Shown here piece after piece: positions 36,030 to 45,504 of a stretch of DNA of 46,987 bases (its first letter is position 1; each line of letters starts with the position of its first letter). Below the pieces are notes generated by a model. That model was given only the letters and a program-made list of their open reading frames with translations, was not told where the DNA came from and did no database searches. A program made the position numbers and the translations under genes. Source of the stretch: Paenibacillus sp. JCM 10914 (GTDB lineage Bacteria > Bacillota > Bacilli > Paenibacillales > Paenibacillaceae); NCBI RefSeq assembly GCF_001315105.1, contig NZ_BAZR01000037.1, forward strand, positions 1-46,987, given 5' to 3'.

Positions 36030-38100
36030 ATGGGTAATTTACTGGATATTCAGCAGCTGTCCGTTGATTTCAGAACCCAGCGAGGGACGATCCAGGCCAT
36101 CCGGGATGTGACGCTTGCGATTGGGGCAGGAGAAACGGTATGTCTGGTCGGCGAGTCTGGGAGCGGCAAGACAGTAACGTCCAAAGCCATTATGCGCCTG
36201 ATTGATCATGAGCAGGGTCAGATTACAGGTGGAAGCTTGACGCTTGGCGGGACGGATCTTACCGGCTTGACCGAGGCCGAGCTGAGACGATATCGGGGGA
36301 AAAAAATGGCGATGGTATTTCAAGAGCCCATGGCGGCCTTCGATCCGGTCTTTACCATTGGACAGCAGATTCAGGAAACCATTCTGCAGCATGAGCGGGT
36401 ATCCAAGCGGGAAGCGCGGGATCGGGCCGCCAGCCTGCTTGCACGGGTAGGCATCCCCGAGCCGGAGCTGCGGCTGAAGCAGTATCCGGGGGAATTGTCC
36501 GGCGGGATGCTGCAAAGGGCGATGATCGCGATGGCGTTGTCCTGCGGACCGGACCTTCTGATCGCGGACGAACCGACAACCGCGCTCGATGTCACGATAC
36601 AAGCTCAGATCTTGCGTCTGCTGAAGGATCTGCAGCATGAATTCGGCATGTCCATCCTGTTGATAACGCATGATCTGAGCATCGCAGCTGACATGGCGGA
36701 CCGGATCGTGGTGATGTATGCGGGGGAGATCGTTGAAGAAGCGCCTGCGGCTGAACTGTTTACGCTTCCCCGGCATCCCTATACGCGCGGACTGCTTCGT
36801 TCGGTAGCCACCCTCGATACGGTTCGTGGGTCCAAGCTTCATTCGATTGAAGGATCCATTCCGAATCTGGCTGCGCTGCCTGAGGGCTGCCGCTTTCATC
36901 CGCGCTGCCCCTTTGCGAGCAAGCGGTGCTCGCAGGAGGTGCCGTCCTTGTTGGGCGATGAAGGGAGGAAGGCGGCTTGCTGGCATTCGGAGGAGCTGGT
37001 GCAGAGGACGGACTGGCTTGCCGCCGGAGCGGCGGCTGTATCCGAAGCTGCTCCGGGTGAAGCATCACAAGCATTATCGGCTGATGCTGACCTTGGCGTG
37101 GCGGATACGAACACGAAGAATGTCTTGCTCGGAGAAGATCCTGAAGTGCTGTTTGCCGTAGAGAATCTGCGGAAATATTACCCCGTGCAAGGAGGAGGCT
37201 TCGGGGCTAGAAGGCAGATCCGGGCCGTGGATGACGTAACCTTCACGATTCGGAGGAGAGAAACCTTCGGGCTCGTCGGTGAATCGGGCAGCGGCAAATC
37301 CACGCTGGGCCGCGTGCTGCTGCAGATGGAGCGGGCAACGGAGGGCCGGGTTCTGTTCGAAGGAGAGGATCTGACGAAGCTTGGAGGGAAAAAATTGCGC
37401 CAGGCCCGTCGCCATATGCAGACGATATTCCAGGACCCTTACGGATCGCTTGATCCCCGCTGGAAGATCGGGGACAGTATTGCAGAACCGCTCTTGGCTC
37501 ACCGTCATCTGCCTGCATCGGCCGTGCAGGAGCGCGTCCATGAGCTGCTCGGTCTGGTCGGGCTTGACCCATCCTGGGGGGAGCGGTATCCCCATGAATT
37601 CTCCGGCGGGCAGCGACAACGTATCGGCATTGCCAGAGCCATTGCGCTGAATCCTCTGTTTATCCTGCAGATGAAGCCGTATCTGCCTGGATGTGTCGGT
37701 TCAGGCGCAGATTATGAATCTGTTGCAGGACTTGCAGCAGAAGCTTGGGCTTACCTATCTGTTCATTGCTCACGGGCTGCAAGCCGTTCGTCATCTGTCC
37801 GACCGGATCGGCGTGATGTATCTCGGGAAGCTGGTGGAGATTGCGCCGAGCGAATCTTTGTTCTTGAGCCCGGCCCATCCGTATACGCGGGCGTTGATCG
37901 ATTCCATACCACAGAGGTCCCCTGGCGGAGGCCAGTCGACGGGCGGCATTGAAGGAGAAATTCCGTCTCCGGCGAACCCGCCTCCAGGCTGTCGGTTCCA
38001 TACCCGCTGCCCGCTGGCAACCTCGCGCTGCCGTGAAGAGGAGCCGGAGCTGCTGCTTCTGGATAACGGTCATCATGCAGCCTGCCATTATCCGCTGTGA
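36030..38100 (+). pseudogene. Fused double ABC ATPase (GsiA-like DppD-DppF), two frameshifts at about 37669 and 37686
   Basis: One long ORF (640 codons) carries a complete DppD-like unit (GESGSGKTVTSKAIMRL; LSGGMLQRAMIAMAL; LLIADEPTTALD; C-terminal CRFHPRCPFASKRC), a linker, and a DppF-like unit (GESGSGKSTLGRVLL; FSGGQRQRIGIARAIALNP). After LFILQ it is garbled, while 37693-38100 in another frame gives SVQAQIMNLLQDL through CRFHTRCPLATSRC. Adding a G at CAGATG and a C at GCCTGG restores LQDEAVSALDVSVQ, the Walker B. The repaired product is about 690 residues. Such fusions are typical of the glutathione importer GsiA and related peptide systems. Without repair the second ATPase would lack Walker B. 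Confidence 0.85.
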
Positions 38101-38136
38101 GCACAAAAGCGGCAGTGTCCCTTGGGAGGTTAAGAC

Positions 38137-39641
38137 ATGTCAATTAATAAGGGCCGCCTTAGGGTGAATAACGACGGCGGGGGACAGGCGGATGAGCTCC
38201 CTTTCTGGCCGGTCCTGATTACGTTATTTCTTGGTTCCTTTGTCGGCATGTACCATGTCGTCTCCCTCAATGTGTCCCTCCCGGGTTTCATGGCATATTC
38301 GATGCTGAGCTGCGCACGGTACAGTGGATCATTACCGGCTTCTCGCTTGCCTGCGGCATGATTACGCCGGTGAGCGGATACCTCATCGATCGTTTTGGAG
38401 GGAAGTCGATGTTCTTGCTGTCTCTTGCGGGAATCACGATAGGCTCCGTTCTGTGCGCGCTCTCGTGGAACATTTATGCACTCATCGGGTTTCGCATGGT
38501 ACAAGGCTTGTTCTGCGGGCTGATCCAGCCCATCTCGCTCACGATGATCTACCGGACGCTGCCGCGAGAAAGACAACCGTTTGCGGTTAGTGTGTGGTCA
38601 TTCTCGACGGTTCTGGGTACTGCCATCGGCCCTTCGCTTAGCGGCTGGTTCCAGCAGCATGATTGGCATCTGATCTTTCTGGTCACGGTGCCGATCGGAG
38701 CAGCAGCTTGGATCGCTGCCTTGATACTGCTTCCATCGAGGTTTACCCTGGTTCGCAAACGGCTGGATACAGCGGGCCTTGTACTGGCAACGGTAGGGAG
38801 TCTATCCTTACTGTTGCTCTTTGGCAATCTACATGCTTGGGGTATGGAATCTCCACTAACATGGGGATGTTTGATCATAAGCATTCTAAGTGCAATCATG
38901 TTTGTCCGGGTTGAACTACGGAAGCGGGAACCGCTTCTGAATCTAAGATTATTCCGCAATATAACCTTTACGATCAGCTTGGCCGTCTCGCTCATTCTAA
39001 CCTTTGCACTCTATTCCGGTGTCTATTTCATTCCGTTGTTTCTCGAGGAAATTCAGGGTCTGTCTCCCTTCCAGGTCGGATTGCTGTTCCTTCCGGCAGC
39101 AGCGTGCCTCACGATCGCTACCTTCCTGTCAGGAAGGTGGTACACCTCATGGGGACCGGCGATCCTTATCGCGCTCGGCAGCCTGATCCTGTTCGTCACG
39201 ACCTTCCGATTCAGCAAGCTTCATATGGAAACGACGCTGATCTCCGTCATGATCTGGATGTGCATCCGTAACGTCGGCTCCGGGCTGGCTATTTCCCCGG
39301 CAACAAGTGCAGCAATGGCAGCGGTCACGGAGCAGGAATCGGGCCATGCATCCGCGCTGCTGAACTGGCTGCGGCAGGTATTCAGCTCGATTTCGCTCGG
39401 CATGTTCACGTCCCTGTTCTATGCACGGATGAATGTGCATGAGAGCCGGCTGTCTAACGGGGGCCCCGGTGAAAGCGCGGAGTGGTTGCATAGGATGGTC
39501 TACACGCGGAGCATCGATGATGTTTTTCTCATGGCGAGCGGGCTGGTTGCATTGGCCATACCTTTGGCTTTACTCCTTCGGCGAAGACGGCCAGCGGCAG
39601 AATTATCCGGCAGCTCGACCATACAAGAGTCATCGGCATAG
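38137..39641 (+). pseudogene. MFS transporter, DHA2-type, frameshifted at about 38294
   Basis: The frame from ATG 38137 (GGGAGG upstream) encodes PFWPVLITLFLGSFVGMYHVVSLNVSLPGFMA and then goes astray. The other frame is IFDAELRTVQWIITGFSLACG and continues intact to 39641 with LIDRFGGKSMF (motif A) and LGTAIGPSLSGWF (motif C of drug/proton antiporters). Adding one C in TGGCATATTC joins MA to IFDAEL. The repaired length is about 501 residues with twelve or more helices. Likely an exporter; its place at the end of the importer unit suggests removal of by-products or toxic conjugates. Confidence 0.85.
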
Positions 39642-39660
39642 CTGGTGCAGTACCATATAT

Positions 39661-39713
39661 AGAAAGGGATGCTTCGCTCTGGCCGTAGGTGGCAGAGTGA
39701 AGCATCCCTTTCT
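39661..39713. terminator. Long hairpin between convergent genes
   Basis: AGAAAGGGATGCTTCGCTCTG and CAGAGTGAAGCATCCCTTTCT can pair over 21 bp (one G-T) around an 11-base loop. It sits between the MFS gene and the convergent ABC ATPase gene; it lacks long T tracts, so it may terminate by stem strength or protect 3' ends. Confidence 0.6.
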
Positions 39714-39734
39714 AAGGTACAATCTATACCATTG

Positions 39735-40574
39735 TCAATTCCGGTGGAGGTGCTGCTTCTGCTGTTTCCGGCTGGGCAGCCGAGGGCCGACGCATACCTT
39801 TCCCGTGCGGGACGCACATTGGGGTTCCATACAGGGGGTCGGGATGATTTCGCATGGCAGCTGAAAGACGTTCTGCATCAGCTCGGGACTGATGATATCC
39901 CCCGGGTTTCCTTTTGCCTGGATGTTCCCGTCCCGTATGGCAACGATATGATCCGCATAACGGCAAGCCAGATTAATGTCATGCAGCACCATGACGATGG
40001 TCCGTTGTTCCTGAACGTTTAGATCGTATAATAAATCCAGCACTTCGATCTGATGCGTCAAATCCAGATAAGTGGTCGGTTCATCCAGCAGAATGATCGG
40101 CGTCTCCTGTGCCAGCGTCATCGCGATCCAGGCGCGTTGGCGTTGGCCGCCGGAGAGGGAGTCGACGGTTCGATCTGCCAATTCGGACAGTCCAGTCGAT
40201 GCGAGGGCCGCAGTAACCGCCATTTCGTCCTCGCGTGACCATTGGCGCAACCAGCTCTGGTAAGGATAGCGTCCTTGCTTCACCAGCTGCGTCACCGTTA
40301 AGCCTTCCGGCGCGGTAGGTCCTTGAGGCAAAATAGCGAGCTTGCGGGCGACATCTTTCGTGGACAAGCTTGCGATGTCGGCCCCGTCCAGCACAACCGA
40401 ACCGCGCTGAGGCTTCAGCAGCCTGGCCATCGAGCGCAGCAGGGTGGATTTGCCGCAACCGTTGCTGCCGATAAAGACGGTAATCTTGCCGATCGGCACC
40501 GTCACATCCAAATTTTCGAAGATAAAGTCTCCTCCATACGACAGCCCCAATCCCTTGGCTTCCAGCGTGTTCAT
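39735..40574 (-). CDS. Siderophore ABC transporter ATPase (FecE/FhuC family)
   Basis: A 279-residue ATPase: Walker A (IGSNGCGKSTLLRSMARLL), Q loop (LPQGPTAPEGLTV), signature SLSGGQRQRAWIAMTLAQ, Walker B (IILLDEPTTYLD), H loop VLHDINLACRYADH. The ARLLKP and GRYPYQSW segments are typical of iron-siderophore uptake ATPases. The C-terminal tail contains Cys residues (PTPCMEPQC) after the canonical fold. It is the last gene of a minus-strand operon with the two FecCD permeases. Confidence 0.95.
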   Translation of the reverse strand: MNTLEAKGLGLSYGGDFIFENLDVTVPIGKITVFIGSNGCGKSTLLRSMARLLKPQRGSVVLDGADIASLSTKDVARKLAILPQGPTAPEGLTVTQLVKQGRYPYQSWLRQWSREDEMAVTAALASTGLSELADRTVDSLSGGQRQRAWIAMTLAQETPIILLDEPTTYLDLTHQIEVLDLLYDLNVQEQRTIVMVLHDINLACRYADHIVAIRDGNIQAKGNPGDIISPELMQNVFQLPCEIIPTPCMEPQCASRTGKVCVGPRLPSRKQQKQHLHRN

Positions 40575-40594
40575 GACGCCAGCTCCTTTCAGTC

Positions 40595-41641
40595 CTAGAA
40601 TTTATTCCGGTTACGGTACAGCAAGTAGAGGAAGAACGGCGCGCCGATAGCCGCGGTGAATACGCCAGCTGGCACGTCACGCGGCAGAAACGCCGTCCGT
40701 GCTATCAAATCCGCGACAAGCAGCAGGATCGCACCGATTAGTGCGCTGACCGGCAGCACGCTGCCGAAGGATGGCCCCACCAGCCTGCGGGCCATATGTG
40801 GTGCCATTAGACCGATGAAGGCAATGGCCCCGCCGATCGAGATTGCAGCACCGGCGAGGGCTACACTGAGTCCGATCAGAATCAGCCGCTGCTTCTGAAC
40901 CTGGGCACCTGCGCTGCTGGCAACGTCATCGCCCAATGCCTGGATGTTCACGTTGCGGGCTTGCAGCCAAGTAAGTGGTAGAAGAACGGCTACCCAAGGC
41001 AGTAAAGTCAATACGTCCTTGTCCCAGGACATGCCGTAAATGCTGCCAGCCATGAAGGTAAGCGAACGGTCGGCCAACTGCAGCGGTCCGGATATGATCA
41101 ACATATAGGAGATCGATTTGATCGCGGCGGATACGCCGATACCGATCAAAACGAGCCGCAGCGGCGATACGCCGTTCTTCCAGGCGAGTATATACAAAAG
41201 TGCAGTAATGATGAATGCTCCAAAGATGGCGAACAACGGCATCCAGTGGATAGATACGGTGCCTGTGAACAAGAAGATGAACAGAACGGCTCCGAGCGAT
41301 GCGCCCTCGGTGATGCCAATGACATCGGGGGAGGCAAGGGGGTTACGGATAACGCCTTGCAGAATAGCCCCAGCCACTGCGAGCGAAGCACCAATTAATA
41401 CCGCGATTACGATGCGGGGCAGCCTCAATTGCATGACGATCACTTGCTCCATGGGCGGCGCGTTGCCGAACAAGGCCTGGATGACATGCAGCGGCGAGAC
41501 GGGCTGGCTTCCAATCCCCGTGCTTATGATCATGGCGGCGATACATAGCACGAACAGGATCAGACTTACCCATAACGTTCTCCTCTCGAGCAAGACCGAG
41601 ACTTTGGCGTTCGGCGAACGAAATATGCGGTGTTTACTCAT
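40595..41641 (-). CDS. Siderophore ABC permease, FecCD family (second)
   Basis: About 348 residues with ~10 membrane helices and FecCD motifs (LRLPRIVIAVLIGASLAVAG; NPLASPDVIGITEGASLGAV; AIAFIGLMAPHMARRLVGPS). The start at 41641 overlaps the upstream gene's stop (TAATG), indicating coupling; the longer open frame to 41806 overlaps that gene and lacks a ribosome site. Partner of the 41641-42621 permease in a heterodimeric channel. Confidence 0.93.
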   Translation of the reverse strand: MSKHRIFRSPNAKVSVLLERRTLWVSLILFVLCIAAMIISTGIGSQPVSPLHVIQALFGNAPPMEQVIVMQLRLPRIVIAVLIGASLAVAGAILQGVIRNPLASPDVIGITEGASLGAVLFIFLFTGTVSIHWMPLFAIFGAFIITALLYILAWKNGVSPLRLVLIGIGVSAAIKSISYMLIISGPLQLADRSLTFMAGSIYGMSWDKDVLTLLPWVAVLLPLTWLQARNVNIQALGDDVASSAGAQVQKQRLILIGLSVALAGAAISIGGAIAFIGLMAPHMARRLVGPSFGSVLPVSALIGAILLLVADLIARTAFLPRDVPAGVFTAAIGAPFFLYLLYRNRNKF

Positions 41642-42621
41642 TAGGCTCGCCTTCCTTTCCTGGCTATGTAGACGAAGAACGGCACGCCGATGATTGCGGT
41701 CATTACGCCAACAGGAACTTCCTTCGGCATGGCAATGTATCTGGAGCCGAGATCGGCCGTCACCAGCAGGAGTGCACCCAGCACCGCGCTGTAAGGCAGA
41801 ATCCAACGATAATCATTTCCTATTAGATACCGAACGATATGTGGGATTATAATCCCGACGAATGCGATAGGTCCCGCTGCTGCGACCGAGCCTCCGGCCA
41901 GTAATATGACGGCTGCGGCCGCAAATAACTTGATGAGGGCTGTCTTTTGCCCAAGGCTCTGGGCGATGTCGTCTCCCATGGAAAGGGCGTTCAGATGACG
42001 TCCGAGCACAAGTGCAGTCAGCATGCCTACGGCCATATACGGCCATACGGCCGTCAGTTGGTTCATATCTCGTCCGGCTACCGAGCCGACCAGCCATACC
42101 AGTACCTGGTCGAACATTTTACCGTCGGAGAGCATTAATCCCTGTGTAAGGGAATGGAAAAAAGCGGCCATGGAGGCACCGGCGAGGGTGATTTTTACCG
42201 GCGTCATGCCGTCTCTGCCGATGCTGCCAAGCAGGAATACGATACCGCCGCTAACGGCGGCTCCGATTAGTGCAACCCAGGTCAGGGACTGCAGTCCGCT
42301 GATTCCGAGCCAGCCCGACGCCATGATAATGAAGAAGGCTGCACCGGAATTCACGCCCAGCGTGCTGGGCGATGCAATAGGATTGCGTGTGATGACCTGC
42401 ATGAGCGCACCTGCAACAGCCAGACATGCTCCTACAGCTAAGGCAATGAGCGCCCGTGGCAGTCTTGCCGTGAGGATGATCAGATGCTCATTGCTACCAT
42501 TAAACTGCACGAATGAGTTCCATACCTCGCGCAGGGGGATGTTCGTTACTCCGAATGCGATGCTGCACATGACTGCGGCGGCCAGTGCCAATAGCGATAT
42601 CAATAGTCCGAATACACGCAT
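41641..42621 (-). CDS. Siderophore ABC permease, FecCD family (first)
   Basis: A 326-residue FecCD permease: ARLPRALIALAVGACLAVAGALMQ, NPIASPSTLGVNSGAAFFI, GPIAFVGIIIPHIVRYLIG. It is the first gene of the minus-strand operon, preceded by AAAGTGAG and by a divergent promoter region with a Fur box. Together with the following permease and ATPase it would move Fe3+-siderophore from the lipoprotein encoded on the other strand. Confidence 0.94.
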   Translation of the reverse strand: MRVFGLLISLLALAAAVMCSIAFGVTNIPLREVWNSFVQFNGSNEHLIILTARLPRALIALAVGACLAVAGALMQVITRNPIASPSTLGVNSGAAFFIIMASGWLGISGLQSLTWVALIGAAVSGGIVFLLGSIGRDGMTPVKITLAGASMAAFFHSLTQGLMLSDGKMFDQVLVWLVGSVAGRDMNQLTAVWPYMAVGMLTALVLGRHLNALSMGDDIAQSLGQKTALIKLFAAAAVILLAGGSVAAAGPIAFVGIIIPHIVRYLIGNDYRWILPYSAVLGALLLVTADLGSRYIAMPKEVPVGVMTAIIGVPFFVYIARKGRRA

Positions 42622-42665
42622 ATATACTCACTTTCTTAATCTCATAAATAATTAAGTTCATATGA

Positions 42666-42695
42666 ATTTTAGGTGAAGAGAACCACTTCTGTCAA
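42666..42695 (-). promoter_or_regulatory. Promoter of the FecCD-ATPase operon (minus strand)
   Basis: On the minus strand TTGACA (42695-42690), an 18-base spacer and TAAAAT (42671-42666) lie about 45 bases before the start. The Fur box at 42702-42716 sits next to its -35. Confidence 0.6.
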
Positions 42696-42701
42696 TGAAC
42701 T

Positions 42702-42716
42702 TGATAATCATTCTCA
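42702..42716. promoter_or_regulatory. Fur box 1
   Basis: TGATAATCATTCTCA fits the 7-1-7 Fur consensus TGATAATNATTATCA with one mismatch. It lies between the divergent siderophore genes. Confidence 0.85.
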
Positions 42717-42724
42717 TAATTATA

Positions 42725-42753
42725 TTGATATTTTCTGCACAAACCATTATAGT
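42725..42753 (+). promoter_or_regulatory. Promoter of the siderophore-binding protein gene
   Basis: TTGATA (42725-42730), 17 bases, TATAGT (42748-42753). It is flanked by the two Fur boxes, so iron-loaded Fur would block it from both sides. Confidence 0.65.
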
Positions 42754-42767
42754 TTTGTATCAGTGAT

Positions 42768-42782
42768 TGATAATGATTTTCA
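42768..42782. promoter_or_regulatory. Fur box 2
   Basis: TGATAATGATTTTCA fits the Fur 7-1-7 consensus with one mismatch and lies downstream of the + strand promoter. Confidence 0.8.
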
Positions 42783-42819
42783 AATAGATGTGCAGAGCAC
42801 AAGGGGGATATACATAGGA

Positions 42820-43827
42820 ATGGCAACAGGAATGGCAAAGAAACCAACAAGAAGCCTGAAGTGGAGTTTGCTGGCTCTCATCATGATCGTGATTCTTGCG
42901 GGGTGTGGAGCAAGTCCGACGCAAGAAAATGAAAACAATGCCAGTGGCAGTGATAATAATAACGGTAGCGCAGCTAGCGATTCATATGAGGTTACGCATG
43001 CAATGGGTACGGAAACGATCAAGGGAACACCTCAAAAGGTTGTAGTCCTCACGAATGAAGGAACCGAGGCGCTCCTGGCATTGGGTGTGAAGCCGGTAGG
43101 TGCCGTTAGATCGTGGACCGGTGATCCGTGGTACGCCCACATTCAAGACCAGATGGAAGGCGTTACGGTTGTCGGGGAAGAGAGCCAGCCAAACATCGAG
43201 CTGATTGCCGGCCTTCAGCCGGACCTGATTATCGGCAACAAGATGCGCCAGGAGAAAGTATTTGATCAATTGAAGGCAATTGCTCCGACCGTTTTTGCCG
43301 AGGATCTTCGTGGCGAGTGGCAGAACAATTTTGAGCTGTATGCCAAGGCACTGAACAAGGTATCTGAAGGCGAAGAACTCCTCGCCACTTACGATCAGCG
43401 AATAGTGGATTTCAAAGAGAAGGCGGGAAGCAAGCTGGACGAGACCGTCTCGGTTGTCCGTTTCATGGCTGGTAAGACACGCGTGTACCATACCAATACG
43501 TTCTCCGGTGTGATTTTCGATCAGATCGGGATCGCCCGTAATGAGATGACGAAGAACGCTAAAGATCATTTCGTTGACGAGATTACGAAGGAACGACTTC
43601 CGGAAGCGGATGCCGACAGACTATTCTACTTCACGTATGAGACAGGGGATGGCGGCGCCAATCAGACCGAGCAGGAGTGGGTTAACGATCCGCTATGGAA
43701 GAACCTGAACGTGGTCAAGAACGGTCAAGCCCATAAAGTAGACGATGCCATCTGGAATACGGCAGGCGGTATTCTGGCGGCTAACCTGATGCTGGATCAG
43801 CTGCAGGAGCATTACGGCATCGAGTAA
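42820..43827 (+). CDS. Iron-siderophore ABC substrate-binding lipoprotein
   Basis: About 335 residues with lipobox ILAGC (C29) and a Ser/Asn-rich linker, then a family-8 (FepB/FhuD-like) fold: GTPQKVVVLTNEGTEALLALGVKPVG, then PNIELIAGLQPDLIIGNKMRQEK and ending ANLMLDQLQEHYGIE. Captures Fe3+-siderophore outside the cell for the FecCD permeases encoded divergently. ATG 42820 is supported by the AAGGGGG upstream (spacing of 12, somewhat long) and by the signal sequence; ATG 42832 is an alternative. The frame extends to 42673 but that covers the promoter and Fur boxes. Confidence 0.94.
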   Translation: MATGMAKKPTRSLKWSLLALIMIVILAGCGASPTQENENNASGSDNNNGSAASDSYEVTHAMGTETIKGTPQKVVVLTNEGTEALLALGVKPVGAVRSWTGDPWYAHIQDQMEGVTVVGEESQPNIELIAGLQPDLIIGNKMRQEKVFDQLKAIAPTVFAEDLRGEWQNNFELYAKALNKVSEGEELLATYDQRIVDFKEKAGSKLDETVSVVRFMAGKTRVYHTNTFSGVIFDQIGIARNEMTKNAKDHFVDEITKERLPEADADRLFYFTYETGDGGANQTEQEWVNDPLWKNLNVVKNGQAHKVDDAIWNTAGGILAANLMLDQLQEHYGIE

Positions 43828-43865
43828 TCGATGAGGACGAAAGCGAAGGCACGCTAGGAAAAATG

Positions 43866-43920
43866 AAAAAGGAGTCTCCCAATTGATCTCAGATCATTTG
43901 CGGGAGGGCTCCTTTTTTTT
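43866..43920 (+). terminator. Rho-independent terminator
   Basis: AAAAAGGAG...CTCCC pairs with GGGAG...CTCCTTTTT around a 20-base loop region, followed by eight T. Confidence 0.85.
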
Positions 43921-44042
43921 GTTGATGGGATACTCCGGCGACTTAGGTCATCGCTTGATGAACTCTGTTTCTCGGGCATGCAGTTCCATTTACTCGGGGA
44001 GAAGGGGCTAACAGCAATTTCATCAAATTGGAAAAATGGATA

Positions 44043-44071
44043 TTGTAAACGCGCATTTTGCGTGATAGAAT
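44043..44071 (+). promoter_or_regulatory. Putative promoter of the TarJ-like gene
   Basis: TTGTAA (44043-44048), 17-base spacer, TAGAAT (44066-44071). The spacer contains ACGC-N7-GCGT, a small inverted repeat. The region 43921-44243 otherwise shows no gene. Confidence 0.45.
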
Positions 44072-44243
44072 GACAACAAATGAGCGTTATTGAGCATAAT
44101 ATTAATATAAATAAACATTAATGATCCGATAATTGCTTGTTTATGGATGCTTATAAGTTGAATCTCTTTAGCCATTCCTTGAAAGAAAGGCAAGGCTGGA
44201 GTTCAAATAAATCTCAGCTTAATGACTGGAGGTGTGTTTACTG

Positions 44244-45344
44244 TTGAAAACAGAGAGCAGTCCATCTGCAAAAATACGCTCGCGCACGTATACGCTGACA
44301 GATCCTCATGCCGTTAAGGACGAATGGGCTGAGCGCGAGGTAAGGGACGGTTGGGTTGCGGTGGAACCGACGCTTGCAAGCATATGCCACGCCGATTTGA
44401 GGTACTTCGGCGGTCAACGCCGACCGGAAATGCTGGAGAAGAAACTGCCTATGGCGCTTCTGCATGAAGGTATCGGGATCGTGAAGGAATCTCATGCGCA
44501 GTCCCGGGTGCTTGGTGAGAGGGTGGCCATTGTCCCGTATGTACCGGGATATCTCATGCAAGGAGTAGAGCCGGCTGAATGCTGCGACGCTTGTAGCGGC
44601 AACATCCCTGCGAACTATTGCGCCAACAGCAAATTCCTTGGCAGCGGGTATGACGGTATCGCACAGAGCAGGGTAGTCGTTCCGCAGGAGAATGCGATTC
44701 CGATCCCGGATCATGTGCCTGACGAGATCGCCGTGCTGGCAGAGTTGTGCAGCGTATCCTTTCGGGCGCTGCGCCGAGTGAAGGATAGGCTTGAGAATGC
44801 AACCGTCGCGGTATTCGGTGACGGACCTGTCGGATACATGACGGCCGCTGCGCTTCGTTACGGATTCGGGGTAGCCCCTGAGCGGCTGATCGTATTCGGT
44901 GCGGTGCCCGAGAAGTTGAAGCCGTTCTATTTTGCCGAGGCGAGACAGGTGCAGCAGTATGATTTTGCTGGAAGTTCGAAGGTGGATATCGTGGTGGAGT
45001 GTACAGGCGGGAAGTTTAGCGAGAGTGCGCTTAATCAAGGGATACAACTGCTGAAGCCCTGCGGAGATTTGATAGCACTGGGTGTGTCTGAGGAATTCGT
45101 TCCATTAAACACGAGAGACATTCTGGAGAAAGGAATCCGGATGTACGGCAGCAGCCGCAGCACGGCTTTGGATTTCCATGAAGTGCTGGAAGCGATGGGA
45201 AACGTGGAGTACCAGAGAGCATTGAGGCAGCTTGTGCCGGAGGAATATACGGTGGTGAGGAGGGCAGACGATTTCGTTGGCGCGATGGAATCTGCCCTGT
45301 CTCACCGAGATTGGAAGAAATCCTATCTCAACTTTTCATGGTAA
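44244..45344 (+). CDS. Zinc-type medium-chain dehydrogenase, TarJ (ribulose-5-phosphate reductase)-like
   Basis: About 366 residues. The opening SICHADLRYFGGQRRPEML, KKLPMALLHEGIGIV, SGYDGIAQSRVV and IRMYGSSRSTALDFHEV match the TarJ branch of the MDR dehydrogenases, which reduces ribulose-5-P to ribitol-5-P with NADPH for ribitol teichoic acid. The dinucleotide loop is GDGPVG, and there is a structural-zinc-like cysteine cluster (CCDAC...C). The TTG at 44244 has GGAGGTG (44228-44234) nine bases ahead. In TarJ operons a cytidylyltransferase (TarI) is usual, but none is here; a GDPD gene follows at 45505. Confidence 0.82.
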   Translation: MKTESSPSAKIRSRTYTLTDPHAVKDEWAEREVRDGWVAVEPTLASICHADLRYFGGQRRPEMLEKKLPMALLHEGIGIVKESHAQSRVLGERVAIVPYVPGYLMQGVEPAECCDACSGNIPANYCANSKFLGSGYDGIAQSRVVVPQENAIPIPDHVPDEIAVLAELCSVSFRALRRVKDRLENATVAVFGDGPVGYMTAAALRYGFGVAPERLIVFGAVPEKLKPFYFAEARQVQQYDFAGSSKVDIVVECTGGKFSESALNQGIQLLKPCGDLIALGVSEEFVPLNTRDILEKGIRMYGSSRSTALDFHEVLEAMGNVEYQRALRQLVPEEYTVVRRADDFVGAMESALSHRDWKKSYLNFSW

Positions 45345-45504
45345 CACCGCAATGAAAAGTCATGATCCATTCTAGCATACCCATATAAGCAAGTTAAGTG
45401 CAGGCAGGACTTCGAACCCGGGGTCCTGTTTGTCGGTTATAGGCGCGAGTCGGTGTTGGTCTATCTATTGTTAGTATCTAATTTTAAATAACAAAGGAGT
45501 TTTG

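Noticed and set aside
39433..39864. 143-codon + frame over the ABC ATPase end
   Set aside because: Out-of-frame shadow of the MFS and ATPase genes with no family character.
41642..41806. N-terminal extension of the second FecCD permease
   Set aside because: Extension overlaps the preceding gene, lacks membrane character and a ribosome site; the TAATG start at 41641 fits the family better.
42673..42819. Upstream extension of the siderophore lipoprotein frame
   Set aside because: It would place the signal peptide internally and cover promoter and Fur boxes.
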